Source: Paenibacillus sp. FJAT-29882 (GTDB lineage Bacteria > Bacillota > Bacilli > Bacillales > DSM-1321). From it: a stretch of 64,000 bases of DNA. A program made the translations under genes and the position numbers. Location: NCBI RefSeq assembly GCF_001510645.1, contig NZ_LMVB01000002.1, positions 1 to 64,000 of the forward strand, read 5' to 3'. The notes under the pieces were generated by a model that was given only the letters and a program-made list of their open reading frames with translations, was not told the origin of the DNA and made no database searches. Position 1 is the stretch's first letter. Each line of letters opens with the position of its first letter. This document shows, piece by piece, positions 52,620-62,191 of this stretch.

Positions 52620-53438
52620 TTACCCTTTTACAGAACCACCCGCCAGACCTTTGACTACTTTTTCCTGAGAGAAGAAGTACACAACGAGAATTGGCAGACT
52701 GAATAATGTTAATGCAGACATTAACCCCGGAATATTTACTGAAAATTCGCCATAAAAATCCTGAAGACCAAGGGGAATCGTCCGATTTTCAGGACTTGAA
52801 AGTAAGACTAAAGCGAAGATAAACTCATTCCATAAATGAATAAAATTATAGATAAATACGGTCATCAACGCAGGTGTCAACATCGGCAAAATGACCCGCC
52901 AGAAAATACCGAAAGGCGTACAGCCATCCATCTCCGCTGCTTCCTCAAGTGACTTTGGAATTTCCTGCATAAACTGTGTCAAAATAAAAATGGAAATCGG
53001 TAAACTAAAAGCAATATATGGTCCTAATAGCGCCCATAATGTATCGTAGATCCCCATACTTTGAGTCAGTTTAAAAATAGGGATCAGTGTCGCATGAATG
53101 GGAAGCATCATTCCAGAAATAAACAACAGGAAGAGTGGACGATTAAACTTGAATTTCATCCTACTTAATGGATAACTTGCCAATGCCGCAATAAACATAA
53201 CAATCACGACAGCAGCCACTGATACGATTAGACTATTTAAAAAGTAGTGGCTAATCCCCATCTCAAAAACAGAAGTATAGTTACTGAAATTAAAAGAACT
53301 AAAAAGGGAGAAAGGTTTTTCAAAGAAATCTCCCTGTGTTTTTAACGACGTGGAAATCATATAGAGAAATGGATAACCGGTAAAAACAAGCAATAATAAA
53401 GCTATGATATAAAGTGGGAATTTTTTCATAACTGCCAT
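52620..53438 (-). CDS. Carbohydrate ABC transporter permease (MalG type)
   Basis: A 272-residue inner membrane protein with about six helices and the EAA-loop EEAAEMDGCTPFGIFWRVIL that contacts the ATPase. The start codon overlaps the stop of the previous gene (TAATG), so translation is coupled. CUT1-family component. The ATPase must be a shared MsmX-like protein encoded elsewhere, as none is present here. Confidence 0.9.
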   Translation of the reverse strand: MAVMKKFPLYIIALLLLVFTGYPFLYMISTSLKTQGDFFEKPFSLFSSFNFSNYTSVFEMGISHYFLNSLIVSVAAVVIVMFIAALASYPLSRMKFKFNRPLFLLFISGMMLPIHATLIPIFKLTQSMGIYDTLWALLGPYIAFSLPISIFILTQFMQEIPKSLEEAAEMDGCTPFGIFWRVILPMLTPALMTVFIYNFIHLWNEFIFALVLLSSPENRTIPLGLQDFYGEFSVNIPGLMSALTLFSLPILVVYFFSQEKVVKGLAGGSVKG

Positions 53439-54382
53439 TACTCGTATCCTCCTTTTCGCTTACGTACGGATTCTAGGACTTGAATGATAATCGTGACGAT
53501 TAGCGCAATAAAAAACATCAAGAAGGCGATAGCACTGGCATAACCCATGTTGAAGTTATTAAATGCTTGTTTAAACATGTAAGTACCCATTAATTCAGTT
53601 GCGCCGTTCGGACCGCCACCAGTCATAATATAGAAAATATCAAATGCTTTAAGTGATCCAACAATTGCTAAGATTGATGAACTGACAATCGTCGGCAATA
53701 AAAGGGGAATCGTAATATTTTTAAATTTTTGCCATGTATTTGCCCCATCAATCTGGGCGGCTTCATATAATTCTTCTGAAATCCCAACAAGTGCTGCTTT
53801 AAACAAAATCATGTAAAACGGAGAGAACTGCCAGACGACGACTAATAAAACCGCTATCATCGCTGTATTTTCATTGCTAAGCCAGGCAATGTTTTCAAAT
53901 CCAAGGAAATTAACAAACAAATTAATGACACCATTGATCGGGTCAAACATGAGTACCCAGAGCATACCAATTGCAACCGTAGACATTAAAAATGGGAGAA
54001 AATAAATACTGTTAAATAAACGAAGCCCTTTGATAGGAGCAAATAGCATAAGCGCCATAATCAAACCTAGCGGAATCTGGACAAAAACAGATGCAAAAAC
54101 AACCCAGGTATTATTTTTCAAAGCAGTCCAGAATATTGCATCTTTGAATAGCTCCACATAGTTTCCAAGACCAACAAATGTTTTTTCGGTTGTCCCATCC
54201 CAATTGTAAAAGCTGTAATTTAACGTTGCAAAAATAGGATATACAACGTATAGGAGGTATACGAGCAATGCTGGGGCAACGAATAAGCAGATTGTCATTA
54301 CATTTTTGTTACGTGAAATTTTCTTCGACTTTGTCCTTCCAATCTTCTGTATTAGATCTATTTTTTCTGTCTGTGCATTCAT
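53438..54382 (-). CDS. Carbohydrate ABC transporter permease (MalF type)
   Basis: A 314-residue permease with an N-terminal charged segment and about six helices. EAA loop YEAAQIDGANTWQKFKNITI. The frame opens 14 codons earlier, but GGAGG is seven bases before the ATG at 54382. Partner of the MalG-type protein. A REPIN-like element separates it from the upstream binding-protein gene. Confidence 0.9.
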   Translation of the reverse strand: MNAQTEKIDLIQKIGRTKSKKISRNKNVMTICLFVAPALLVYLLYVVYPIFATLNYSFYNWDGTTEKTFVGLGNYVELFKDAIFWTALKNNTWVVFASVFVQIPLGLIMALMLFAPIKGLRLFNSIYFLPFLMSTVAIGMLWVLMFDPINGVINLFVNFLGFENIAWLSNENTAMIAVLLVVVWQFSPFYMILFKAALVGISEELYEAAQIDGANTWQKFKNITIPLLLPTIVSSSILAIVGSLKAFDIFYIMTGGGPNGATELMGTYMFKQAFNNFNMGYASAIAFLMFFIALIVTIIIQVLESVRKRKGGYE

Positions 54383-54406
54383 AAAGATCCCTCCTTTGTT
54401 TGTCCC

Positions 54407-54505
54407 AAAAGGGTCTGACCTCACACTCTATACACCCGTTTATTGTGTCTTTTACGCTATAAACGATTTATAGAGCATGTGGGATCTGACCCTTTCTTCA
54501 TAGGA
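54407..54505. repeat. REPIN-like element within the sugar operon
   Basis: AAAAGGGTCTGACCTCACA ... GTGGGATCTGACCCTTT. The interior matches the copy at 19953-20073 (CTATACACC, TTTATTGTGTC). Outer flanks TGTCC and GGACG are weakly complementary. It sits between the solute-binding protein and the permease and could differentially stabilise the upstream mRNA, as REP elements do in malE-malF of E. coli. Confidence 0.85.
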
Positions 54506-54519
54506 CGGCCTCTACTTTT

Positions 54520-55803
54520 TTACTTATCAAGCATTTCTTTCGCTTTCGCTTCCATCTTCTTTCCTGCTTCTTTCGGTGTCATTGTTAGCCCGAAAAGTGC
54601 CTGAGTTGTGTCTTTATGAAGTTCAGCGAGTTCCGGCGGCAATGTTTGATCGTACGGCATTTGCATGAACGTTGCATTTTGAATCAACTCATAAAGTGGC
54701 TTCATCGTTTCATCAGTTGGAATAGCACCTTTTATCGCTGTTAAAGAGCCCGTCTTATCTGTATAGATTTGCGCATTTTCCTTTGTTGTCAATTCATTAA
54801 TAAGCTGTGCAGCAAGATCGGGCTCTTTTGCGCTTTTCGATACAGAAAAAACAGGACCTGTTGCTGCGCCGATTTCCGTTTGAATCCCTTTACCATCCGG
54901 TACTGTCGGGAATGGGAAGAAACCTAGTTTCTTTTCAAATTCCGGATTTTCTGCCCGTATGTTATTAATGAAAGAAGTAGTCATATCCATCATGGCTGCT
55001 TCTCCCGTGTATAGAAGTTGACGACCGCGCCCTTCATCAACAGGGATGCCATTGGCTCCTGGATTAAATGCATCCATTTTCACTAAATCTTGAATATACT
55101 CACCAGCCTTAATAAACGCTGGGTCATCAAAACCGCTTCCTGTTCGTTTAAACGCACTCTCAAATAATTCAGGGCCTGCAATGCGACTTACAAAGTTCAT
55201 GAAGAAGTAAGCGCCTGGCCATTTGGTTTTATTTGTTAATGCTATTGGAATGATTTTATTTTCTTTTAGTGTCTCAATCACTTGAACAAATTCTTCATAT
55301 GTTTTCGGTTCTTTCAAATTGTACTTAGCAAAGATTTCTTTATTATAGAACATAACATCTGTTGAAATACCCAGAGGGACGCCGTATACTTTTTCATCAA
55401 ATTTCGTGTTAGCAATGGCATTTTCAAGGTACAAATCCTGGTCGACCTGGTCTGTAATATCAAGCACTTTACCCTGATCAACAAAGTTTTTCAGCCAGCC
55501 ACCGCCCCAGCTTTGAAAAATATCTGGGGGATTACCGCCCGACATAGCGACGGAAAGTTTTTGCTTGTAAGCATCATTCGGAATACGATTGAGTTTTACT
55601 TTTGTACCTGGGTGATCTTGCTCAAACTGAGCTATTACATTTTCAAAATATTTTTCCCGCTCTCCCGGTTCGATGTGCCACACTTCAATCACTTTTTCAC
55701 CCGATCCACTTTTCCCTGTCGCTTTTGAGCCGGTTCCCTCTCCTCCACAAGCTGCAAGCATGATCATTGAAGCAGCCGTTAACGTTGCTAGAAATTTTCT
55801 CAT
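54520..55803 (-). CDS. Sugar-binding lipoprotein of the ABC transporter
   Basis: A 427-residue extracellular solute-binding protein family 1. Signal peptide MRKFLATLTAASMIMLAACG with lipobox LAAC. Motif GNPPDIFQSWGGGWL lines the ligand site of family-1 sugar receptors. GGAGGGAAGACT precedes the ATG. Lipid-anchored outside the membrane, it hands the sugar to the two permeases. The specific sugar is unknown. Confidence 0.92.
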   Translation of the reverse strand: MRKFLATLTAASMIMLAACGGEGTGSKATGKSGSGEKVIEVWHIEPGEREKYFENVIAQFEQDHPGTKVKLNRIPNDAYKQKLSVAMSGGNPPDIFQSWGGGWLKNFVDQGKVLDITDQVDQDLYLENAIANTKFDEKVYGVPLGISTDVMFYNKEIFAKYNLKEPKTYEEFVQVIETLKENKIIPIALTNKTKWPGAYFFMNFVSRIAGPELFESAFKRTGSGFDDPAFIKAGEYIQDLVKMDAFNPGANGIPVDEGRGRQLLYTGEAAMMDMTTSFINNIRAENPEFEKKLGFFPFPTVPDGKGIQTEIGAATGPVFSVSKSAKEPDLAAQLINELTTKENAQIYTDKTGSLTAIKGAIPTDETMKPLYELIQNATFMQMPYDQTLPPELAELHKDTTQALFGLTMTPKEAGKKMEAKAKEMLDK

Positions 55804-55837
55804 AGTCTTCCCTCCTGTTTTTTATGAAAATAGTGGT

Positions 55838-56608
55838 TTACACGTTCGCTAAATGAGGCAATCGCTTCTTCAAATACTTCATACTAATTTCAATGCTTTC
55901 AAGTGGTGAACGCCTGCTTCTGTCTTGTTCCACAACCCACCATTCCACATTAGCTTCTTCACCTTTTTCAAGTACTGATTCAATGTCAACGCCTCCAGTA
56001 CCTAGTTCTGCAAAAAAACGTTCTTCGTCAGTCGTCATATCTTTCAAGTGAATAAGTGGAGTTCTGTTAGGATATTGCTTGATCCAAGCTAACGGATTTT
56101 GACCGGCTCTAGTCAGCCAATAGATATCAAATTCCGCTTTCACCCATTCTGGATTTGTTTCCTCAAAAATCGTTTCAAGCGCTGTACGCCCGTCCGAAAG
56201 TTTTTCTAATTCAAAATCATGGTTGTGATAGCATAGTGTAATGCCTTCTTTGCTGCATGTGTCTCCAAAACGATTTAATAGCGTAATGAGTTCACGGTAA
56301 TCTTCTTCTGTTCTTCTTTCCGGAGGAAGATAGGGACAAACAAGCCTATTACTCCCAATTCTATGCTGATCATCAATTATTTTTGTTAAATCTGCCTCCA
56401 TCTCTATAAGAGGTATATGGCTGGCTGCTGCACGAAGACCTAAATCATCCATAACGACTTTTAATTCTGTCGTTGTTAAATCGCCATACCCGGCAAATTC
56501 AATCCCTTCGTAGCCGAGCTCTGCTACTTTTTTCAATGTGCCAGTAAAATCTTTGCTGCTTTCCTCTCTTAATGTAAACATTTGAAGTGCAACTGGAATA
56601 GCTGTCAT
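55838..56608 (-). CDS. Sugar phosphate isomerase/epimerase (AP-endonuclease-2-like TIM barrel)
   Basis: A 256-residue TIM-barrel protein related to xylose isomerase-like epimerases. FDIYWLTRAG and the metal ligands in CYHNHDFEL and IHLKDM are visible. It likely converts the sugar or keto-sugar made by the oxidoreductase. The frame opens at TTG 18 bases earlier; AAAAGGGG is placed for the ATG at 56608. First structural gene after the operators. Confidence 0.85.
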   Translation of the reverse strand: MTAIPVALQMFTLREESSKDFTGTLKKVAELGYEGIEFAGYGDLTTTELKVVMDDLGLRAAASHIPLIEMEADLTKIIDDQHRIGSNRLVCPYLPPERRTEEDYRELITLLNRFGDTCSKEGITLCYHNHDFELEKLSDGRTALETIFEETNPEWVKAEFDIYWLTRAGQNPLAWIKQYPNRTPLIHLKDMTTDEERFFAELGTGGVDIESVLEKGEEANVEWWVVEQDRSRRSPLESIEISMKYLKKRLPHLANV

Positions 56609-56636
56609 AAAAATTCCCCTTTTCAATTTATTGGAA

Positions 56637-56669
56637 TGTAATCGATTGCATTATTTGTAATCGATTACA
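56637..56669. promoter_or_regulatory. Tandem LacI/cre-type operators of the sugar operon
   Basis: TGTAATCGATTGCA (56637-56650) and TGTAATCGATTACA (56656-56669), starts 19 bases apart, just upstream of the isomerase gene. Both fit a LacI-family palindrome and the CcpA cre consensus. Confidence 0.8.
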
Positions 56670-56687
56670 TTTTCCTTCTACTGAAAA

Positions 56688-57695
56688 TTACTGTCCTTTT
56701 ATGTTGGCGCCACATGATTCACGAACGATAAACTGACTTTCAATGACATATTTTTCATGTTCAAGTGAATCACCACTCATAATCTTCAAAAGCAGTTCCA
56801 TAGATTTTCTTCCCATCTCATGAAACGGTTGAGCAATCGTTGTCAGCGCTGGATCAAAAACAGCTGAAAATTTAATATCATCAAATCCAATCACCGCTAA
56901 ATCTTCCGGTACTCTAATCCCCATTTCTTTTGCTGCTTTGATACCACCCATTGCCAGTTCATCGTTTCCAAAGAAAATAGCAGTTGGCTTATTGTCCTGC
57001 TTCATTAATTTTCTTACTGAAGAATAGCCACATCCGATTGAATATTCTCCTTCAATCATAAACAATTCATCAACAGGTATATTATAATGAAGTAATGCTT
57101 TACGATAGCCTTGCGCACGCTCACGACCGATTGCCACATCGAGGGGCCCTGAAACATGAGCAATTTTTCGATGACCTAATTTTATTAAATGCTCCGTTAT
57201 TTGATAACCACAATTTAAATTATCAATACAAACTGCCGGAATATCCAGTTTTTCAACAAAATCAGAGGCAAGTACAATCGGATAGTCGTGAGCAATCTCC
57301 TCCCATAGCTCCTGAGCTAATTTAACTGTTAATAAAATAACGCCATCTACTTGTTTCTGTTTTAAATGATTAATATAACTTTGTGCTTTTTCCATCCTGT
57401 TATTTATATTACCTAACAAAACTTGATAACCTTTTTCAGTGGCTACTGTGTCAATTCCAGAAATAATTTCCGAGAAAACTAAGTTTGTTAAACTAGGCAC
57501 AACAACTAGAATGGTCTTTGTTTGATTCGTTCGAAAATGACGGGCCAGAATGTTTGGCTGATAATCTAGCTGTTTAATAGCTTCAAAAACTTTTTGCTGA
57601 GTTATCTTTTTAACAGCTTCAGGATTTCTAAGCACTCTCGACACTGTAGCTGTTGATACATTCGCCAGTTTTGCCACATCACTCATTTTCACCAT
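56688..57695 (-). CDS. LacI family transcriptional regulator
   Basis: A 335-residue repressor. The HTH MSDVAKLANVSTATVSRVL with hinge helix QPNILARHFRT is followed by a periplasmic-binding-protein-like ligand domain. AAGGGG lies nine bases before the ATG. An identical TGTAATCGATTACA palindrome lies in front of this gene and two lie in front of the sugar operon, so it is very probably the autoregulated local repressor. Confidence 0.92.
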   Translation of the reverse strand: MVKMSDVAKLANVSTATVSRVLRNPEAVKKITQQKVFEAIKQLDYQPNILARHFRTNQTKTILVVVPSLTNLVFSEIISGIDTVATEKGYQVLLGNINNRMEKAQSYINHLKQKQVDGVILLTVKLAQELWEEIAHDYPIVLASDFVEKLDIPAVCIDNLNCGYQITEHLIKLGHRKIAHVSGPLDVAIGRERAQGYRKALLHYNIPVDELFMIEGEYSIGCGYSSVRKLMKQDNKPTAIFFGNDELAMGGIKAAKEMGIRVPEDLAVIGFDDIKFSAVFDPALTTIAQPFHEMGRKSMELLLKIMSGDSLEHEKYVIESQFIVRESCGANIKGQ

Positions 57696-57718
57696 CTTCT
57701 TCTACCCCTTACCTAAAA

Positions 57719-57732
57719 TGTAATCGATTACA
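57719..57732. promoter_or_regulatory. LacI/cre-type operator upstream of the regulator gene
   Basis: TGTAATCGATTACA, a perfect 14-base palindrome 24 bases before the lacI-type start codon; identical to the site at 56656-56669. Confidence 0.8.
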
Positions 57733-57915
57733 TTTATTATCTTGATTCTAACTTGTTCGTTTTAATTACGCAATAGTTTTTTTGAAAATTTAATTAATTA
57801 TAACCAATCAAAAAGACTCCAAGCCTACACCCAGAGCCTTCACAAGCTTTTCTTGCTGACGATATTGAACAAATGATCATATCGTTCCTTCGTTCATTAA
57901 TAAATAATAAAGGTT

Positions 57916-59451
57916 TTATCGGATGACCATAAACGGTCTCATCATTTCATAATCTTCGTGTTCCAGCATATGACAATGCCAAACATATAAACCTGCAAAC
58001 GTATCAAAATGCATGATAATTCTCGTTACTTCGTTAGGGTTCACCCTTACTGTATCTTTCAAGCCTCTTTCTTGTGGTTCAGGCGGCATCACTTGACTCG
58101 TATAGTGGATGACTCTCTCCTTTTTAAAACGTTCTACGTCAAATGTTCTCCGGTCGAGCACCTGGAAATCTATCAAATGAATATGAATCGGGTGAGTATC
58201 TTGCGTTACGTTAATGAAATTCCATATTTCAATTGTTCCTAATTTCGGATTTTCTGATATAGGTGCTTCCCAATCTTTATTATCTAATAACATAATTTCA
58301 CGACCGTATTGATCGGTCGCCTGATCCAATGTAAGATGTCTTTCCCTAGAAGCAGTTTGTTCATTCATTTTGGGAAGTGTTTCTAAATAAGATGGGATAA
58401 CGCTCGTATCAATACTTTTAAGGGGAAGACTCACTCTAAATTCCATCACAGTACCCGTATTTTGACTGGCTGGCTGGCCAATCGGAAATGGTGCTGGTGC
58501 ATCATTTTTCATGACAATATTTTTTCCCTCAAGATTGGTAAAATCAATAATAACTTCCGCTCTTTCTGCTGGAGCCAACGTGAGTTCTTTAATTCCAATC
58601 GGGTACTCCATAAATCCTCGATCTGTTCCGATTTGATACATATGTTGCCCTGAATCAAGCCTAATTCGATAGAAACGAGAGTTAGATGCATTCAACAGCC
58701 TAAACCGATATTTACGCGCTTCTACTTTTAAATAAGGCCATATTTTCCCATTTACAAGGTTTGTGTCCCCAAAAAATTCAGGAACAATCGATGTTTCTAA
58801 TTCTTGAACTGTTTTATCCGGCTGCTTTGGGTAAAATAGCGAACCATCTTCATTAAATGATTTATCCTGGATGATAAGTGGGATATCATATTGACCACTA
58901 GGTAAGTTCAATAAACGTTCCCCTTGATTTCGAATAAGATAAAAACCTGCCAAGCCTGCATAAACATTAAGTCTAGTGATGCCGAGAGCATGATCATGAT
59001 ACCAAAGCGTAGATGCGCGCATATTATTTGTATATTGATATATTTTCTTTTTGAAATATGGACCGACTTGTTCGAACCCTTTCGTAAACCAAGACTCTGG
59101 ATACCCATCACTTTCCCATTCCACACTGGCACCATGTACATGTACGACCGTTCTTACATCTGGTACATCTCGATGGGCGCCGTGCACCGTATAATCAATC
59201 GGAAAAAGATGCTTCTTAGGAAGATTATTGATCCATTTAATCCATACTCTTTCTCCACTTTCCACCTCGATTGTAGGACCAGGATAACTTCCTTCATAGC
59301 CCCATACCGTTGTTTCCATTAACTCACTATGGAGGGATTGCCTAAATTCAGTCATATTTACTTCATAATACGTATCATATTGATTTTTTTGACAAGGTTT
59401 TAAAACGGGGGGAATTAGGAGTTCATCTACAAATTTAGAAAGAATCATCAT
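57916..59451 (-). CDS. cotA: CotA, spore coat multicopper oxidase (laccase)
   Basis: A 511-residue three-cupredoxin laccase of the outer spore coat (B. subtilis CotA has 513), involved in brown pigment and UV and peroxide resistance. All four copper motifs are present: HVHG (104-107), WYHDH (150-154), HPIHIH and the type 1 block HCHMLEHEDYEM near the C-terminus. No signal peptide, as expected for a coat protein. Tandem ATGs follow AAAGGAG. Sigma-K control is likely, but I could not define the promoter. Confidence 0.93.
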   Translation of the reverse strand: MMILSKFVDELLIPPVLKPCQKNQYDTYYEVNMTEFRQSLHSELMETTVWGYEGSYPGPTIEVESGERVWIKWINNLPKKHLFPIDYTVHGAHRDVPDVRTVVHVHGASVEWESDGYPESWFTKGFEQVGPYFKKKIYQYTNNMRASTLWYHDHALGITRLNVYAGLAGFYLIRNQGERLLNLPSGQYDIPLIIQDKSFNEDGSLFYPKQPDKTVQELETSIVPEFFGDTNLVNGKIWPYLKVEARKYRFRLLNASNSRFYRIRLDSGQHMYQIGTDRGFMEYPIGIKELTLAPAERAEVIIDFTNLEGKNIVMKNDAPAPFPIGQPASQNTGTVMEFRVSLPLKSIDTSVIPSYLETLPKMNEQTASRERHLTLDQATDQYGREIMLLDNKDWEAPISENPKLGTIEIWNFINVTQDTHPIHIHLIDFQVLDRRTFDVERFKKERVIHYTSQVMPPEPQERGLKDTVRVNPNEVTRIIMHFDTFAGLYVWHCHMLEHEDYEMMRPFMVIR

Positions 59452-59708
59452 TTTACTCCTTTATAGACTGCCGACTTACTATTACTTTATTGGATTTAGA
59501 AGATAAATATGCCGTTATATATTTTGATTAAAAGATCTCAGTTCTTATACTCATTCCGGAACATAATGGCCTAAAGTACTGGGCGTTCCCACTTTTCTAT
59601 TACTCTGCTTTCACATTTATATGTCGTAATCATAGATAAGTAGTCTGACATCTTTCGTTAAAGCAGGGGGAAATTAATCGTTCAATTTATATACAATCCT
59701 TCCCACAC
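59452..59708. other. Intergenic stretch upstream of cotA
   Basis: No gene recognised; it holds the cotA promoter region. A GGCATATTTA stretch at about 59505 only partly fits a sigma-K -10. Confidence 0.4.
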
Positions 59709-59742
59709 AAAAAAACCAAACAACAAAACATCTGCTGTTTGG
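59709..59742 (-). terminator. Terminator of the M28 peptidase gene
   Basis: On the minus strand CCAAACA and TGTTTGG form a stem, followed by seven T. Confidence 0.75.
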
Positions 59743-59749
59743 GTACCTA

Positions 59750-61894
59750 TTACTCTACAATTGCATTCAGCTTTTCTTCCAATGCATGAACGTCACTTAC
59801 TTCTTTATCAATTGTCTGCTTTAATAGAGCTTTTTGATTTTCTTCTGCTTTCTTCAATGCTTGGATTTCAACATCCACTTTCGGGTCCTTCGTTTCAGAC
59901 TTCGATTGAAGACTGTTAATTACGTCATATAGATCCTCATGTCCGATGATTTTCCCATTCCCCCAACTTAATCGATCTGCGCCTTGGTCAAGCACCTGGT
60001 TCGTGAAAAAGTCGAATGTTTCACGATCAAAATGATACGCATACCAGTTATTATCAACGAGCCATAAATAATCATCAAGCGCCACATTCACATTACCTTT
60101 TTGCAATGCGTCTAGTGCACGGCCAATCGCATCAAGGTTGTTCTGCGCATGTTCATGAGGAAAAAGCGGCTCATCCTCCCATGTCAAATTTAAGAGATGA
60201 TCTTGAGAATAACGGAAAACCTCCCGTAATTTGTCATTGAAATCCTTATTTTCAGATAGTAATTCTTTCGCTTTATTCTCATCGCCGTTAACAAGTGCAG
60301 CCTTGTAGTCAGCATTAATTTTATTGACTTGTTTGGTTACTTTTTCAGCAGTAGCAATCACCATATCCAAGCCTGCGTTCAATTCTACAGTATCAATTCC
60401 TGCAGTAGCATTCACATCTACATTGATTGTGTCTTTCATCGCTTTAAAACGTTCAGTAAAATCCAACGGCATAACAGCTGTTTGATCATATGCTTGAACA
60501 AGCAAGCCGTACAGATTATGGTGGAATTCAAACGCTTTTTCGTTATAAGTAGATGCATTATCGAATTGTGAATGGTAATGAGTTTTCATAAAATCAGAGT
60601 CTTGGAAATCATTACGCTGAGCAGGAATTCCACCAAGTGAATAGGAAAAATCGTCAGACCATGTTCGCAATGGAGAAACAACACTGATTCCGTCTTTATA
60701 AACTCCTTCTACTTTCGGTACTTCTTTCGAAAACTCTGTCAGAAACTGATCTAATTCATAAACAGACCGTATTTCATCTGCACTTGTATGCTCATAGGCA
60801 GGTAATTCAAAGTTAATGTTTGCGACGACTTGTTTTTGCCATTCTGGACGTGCTTCAAAGATTTGTCTATAAGCACCTGTGGACCAATCATATCTTGAAT
60901 TTGCAATTCCCCACTCCTCTGCAGCCTGGGCAACAAATACAATAGTTTTCTCCGGTTCGTAGTTGCTGTCAATTAAACCTTTGGCAATACCAGCTAATAA
61001 TCCAATCGCAGCCGAATCATCTTGAAAGCCATCAAAATACGCATCATAATGAGCGCTTAACAGAATGATAGAATCCTCGTCTTTCCCTGGTATTTCACCA
61101 ACAATATTGTACGACTTCGCATCTTTCTCAACGATTGATACGGCATCCAATGTTACCCGTAAGTTTTCTTGTTTCGTCTCTTTCATTAATGCAAGTAAAC
61201 CGTCTGCATCTTTTCTCGAAATTGAAAACGCTGGAGTATCATCCGGTCCGCACAAATCTTGTGCATTCAATGCTTCTGGATCTATCTCCCCATATCCACC
61301 CTTTTGTGCAGCAAGAACCGCTTTTGCTCCTTTTAAAGAAGCTTGATAGGCAGGATAATTAATCCACCATTCATCTCTTTGATTAATATCAATTAACACT
61401 AATTTCCCTTTCACATCAAGACCTTCTAGATCCTGTTTCGTTCCTTTTCCAGCATAGACCACTTCAAATTCTTCAGGTCCATCTGTTACAAAATTCGCCT
61501 GATAGCCGCCTAAGACCAATTCATGCTTCTCATTATTTTGGTCAACATATGTGAGGTCCGCTTTCTCAAACTCCCAGCTATCGACAGTTACCTCGTCCTT
61601 CGTAACATTCTTCAATCCAATCTTCTTAAACTCTTCTGTCAGCATTTCTCCAGCCTCAAACTCAGCTTTCGAGCCTGCTGGTCGATAGCCTAATTTCTCG
61701 TTTGATTTATAGGTTGTTAGCTTTTTAGCCAAATCAAAAGAATAATTTGTATCTACCTTTTCAAGATATTCAGAAGCACTCGTTGCTTTTTGAGAAACAT
61801 CTTTCTTCTCAGATGCAGGCTTTAATTTCAAGCTGAAATACCCCGCAATTAGTATCACGATCATTAATAGTATTGCTAAACTCCATTTTTTCAA
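59750..61894 (-). CDS. M28-family metallopeptidase with PA domain, membrane-anchored
   Basis: A 714-residue secreted or anchored aminopeptidase-like protein. N-terminal anchor (SLAILLMIVILIAGYFSL); a PA-like insert around GKGTKQDLEGLDVKGKLVLI; M28 catalytic parts LLSAHYDAYFDGFQDDSAA (zinc His and Asp) and AAEEWGIANS (Glu). The C-terminal 200 residues are helical. The ATG at 61912 has no ribosome site; TGGAGG lies nine bases before the TTG at 61894, which gives a shorter and plausible start. Substrate unknown. Confidence 0.85.
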   Translation of the reverse strand: MKKWSLAILLMIVILIAGYFSLKLKPASEKKDVSQKATSASEYLEKVDTNYSFDLAKKLTTYKSNEKLGYRPAGSKAEFEAGEMLTEEFKKIGLKNVTKDEVTVDSWEFEKADLTYVDQNNEKHELVLGGYQANFVTDGPEEFEVVYAGKGTKQDLEGLDVKGKLVLIDINQRDEWWINYPAYQASLKGAKAVLAAQKGGYGEIDPEALNAQDLCGPDDTPAFSISRKDADGLLALMKETKQENLRVTLDAVSIVEKDAKSYNIVGEIPGKDEDSIILLSAHYDAYFDGFQDDSAAIGLLAGIAKGLIDSNYEPEKTIVFVAQAAEEWGIANSRYDWSTGAYRQIFEARPEWQKQVVANINFELPAYEHTSADEIRSVYELDQFLTEFSKEVPKVEGVYKDGISVVSPLRTWSDDFSYSLGGIPAQRNDFQDSDFMKTHYHSQFDNASTYNEKAFEFHHNLYGLLVQAYDQTAVMPLDFTERFKAMKDTINVDVNATAGIDTVELNAGLDMVIATAEKVTKQVNKINADYKAALVNGDENKAKELLSENKDFNDKLREVFRYSQDHLLNLTWEDEPLFPHEHAQNNLDAIGRALDALQKGNVNVALDDYLWLVDNNWYAYHFDRETFDFFTNQVLDQGADRLSWGNGKIIGHEDLYDVINSLQSKSETKDPKVDVEIQALKKAEENQKALLKQTIDKEVSDVHALEEKLNAIVE

Positions 61895-62010
61895 TGACGA
61901 TTTCCTCCACATTTGTTTAATTTTCTACCAATATGAAATATATCAACTATACTTTTGAACAGCAAGGCTTTTTTAAGTGCCAGTCAACATTCGAATTTCT
62001 CCCAAAAAAG

Positions 62011-62100
62011 CAAAGGATTAAACCTTGCCACAACTAAATACAGTACAAGATTAGTGTATGGAACACTACATCCTGATTTAGAGTGTGAGGTTAGACCCTT
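62011..62100. repeat. REPIN-like element, decayed
   Basis: AAAGGATTAAACCTTGCCA ... GAGTGTGAGGTTAGACCCTT. Interior CAACTAAATACAGTACA matches the copy at 30153-30275. The left REP head has lost the GGGTCAGACCC core through point changes. Confidence 0.75.
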
Positions 62101-62191
62101 ATACGCCCTCTTTCTTTGAATCCTCTTCCAATCAATAAAGATTCATCATCGACTTACTTTATAGTTTTTAATTGTTAAAGATGATTATTAT

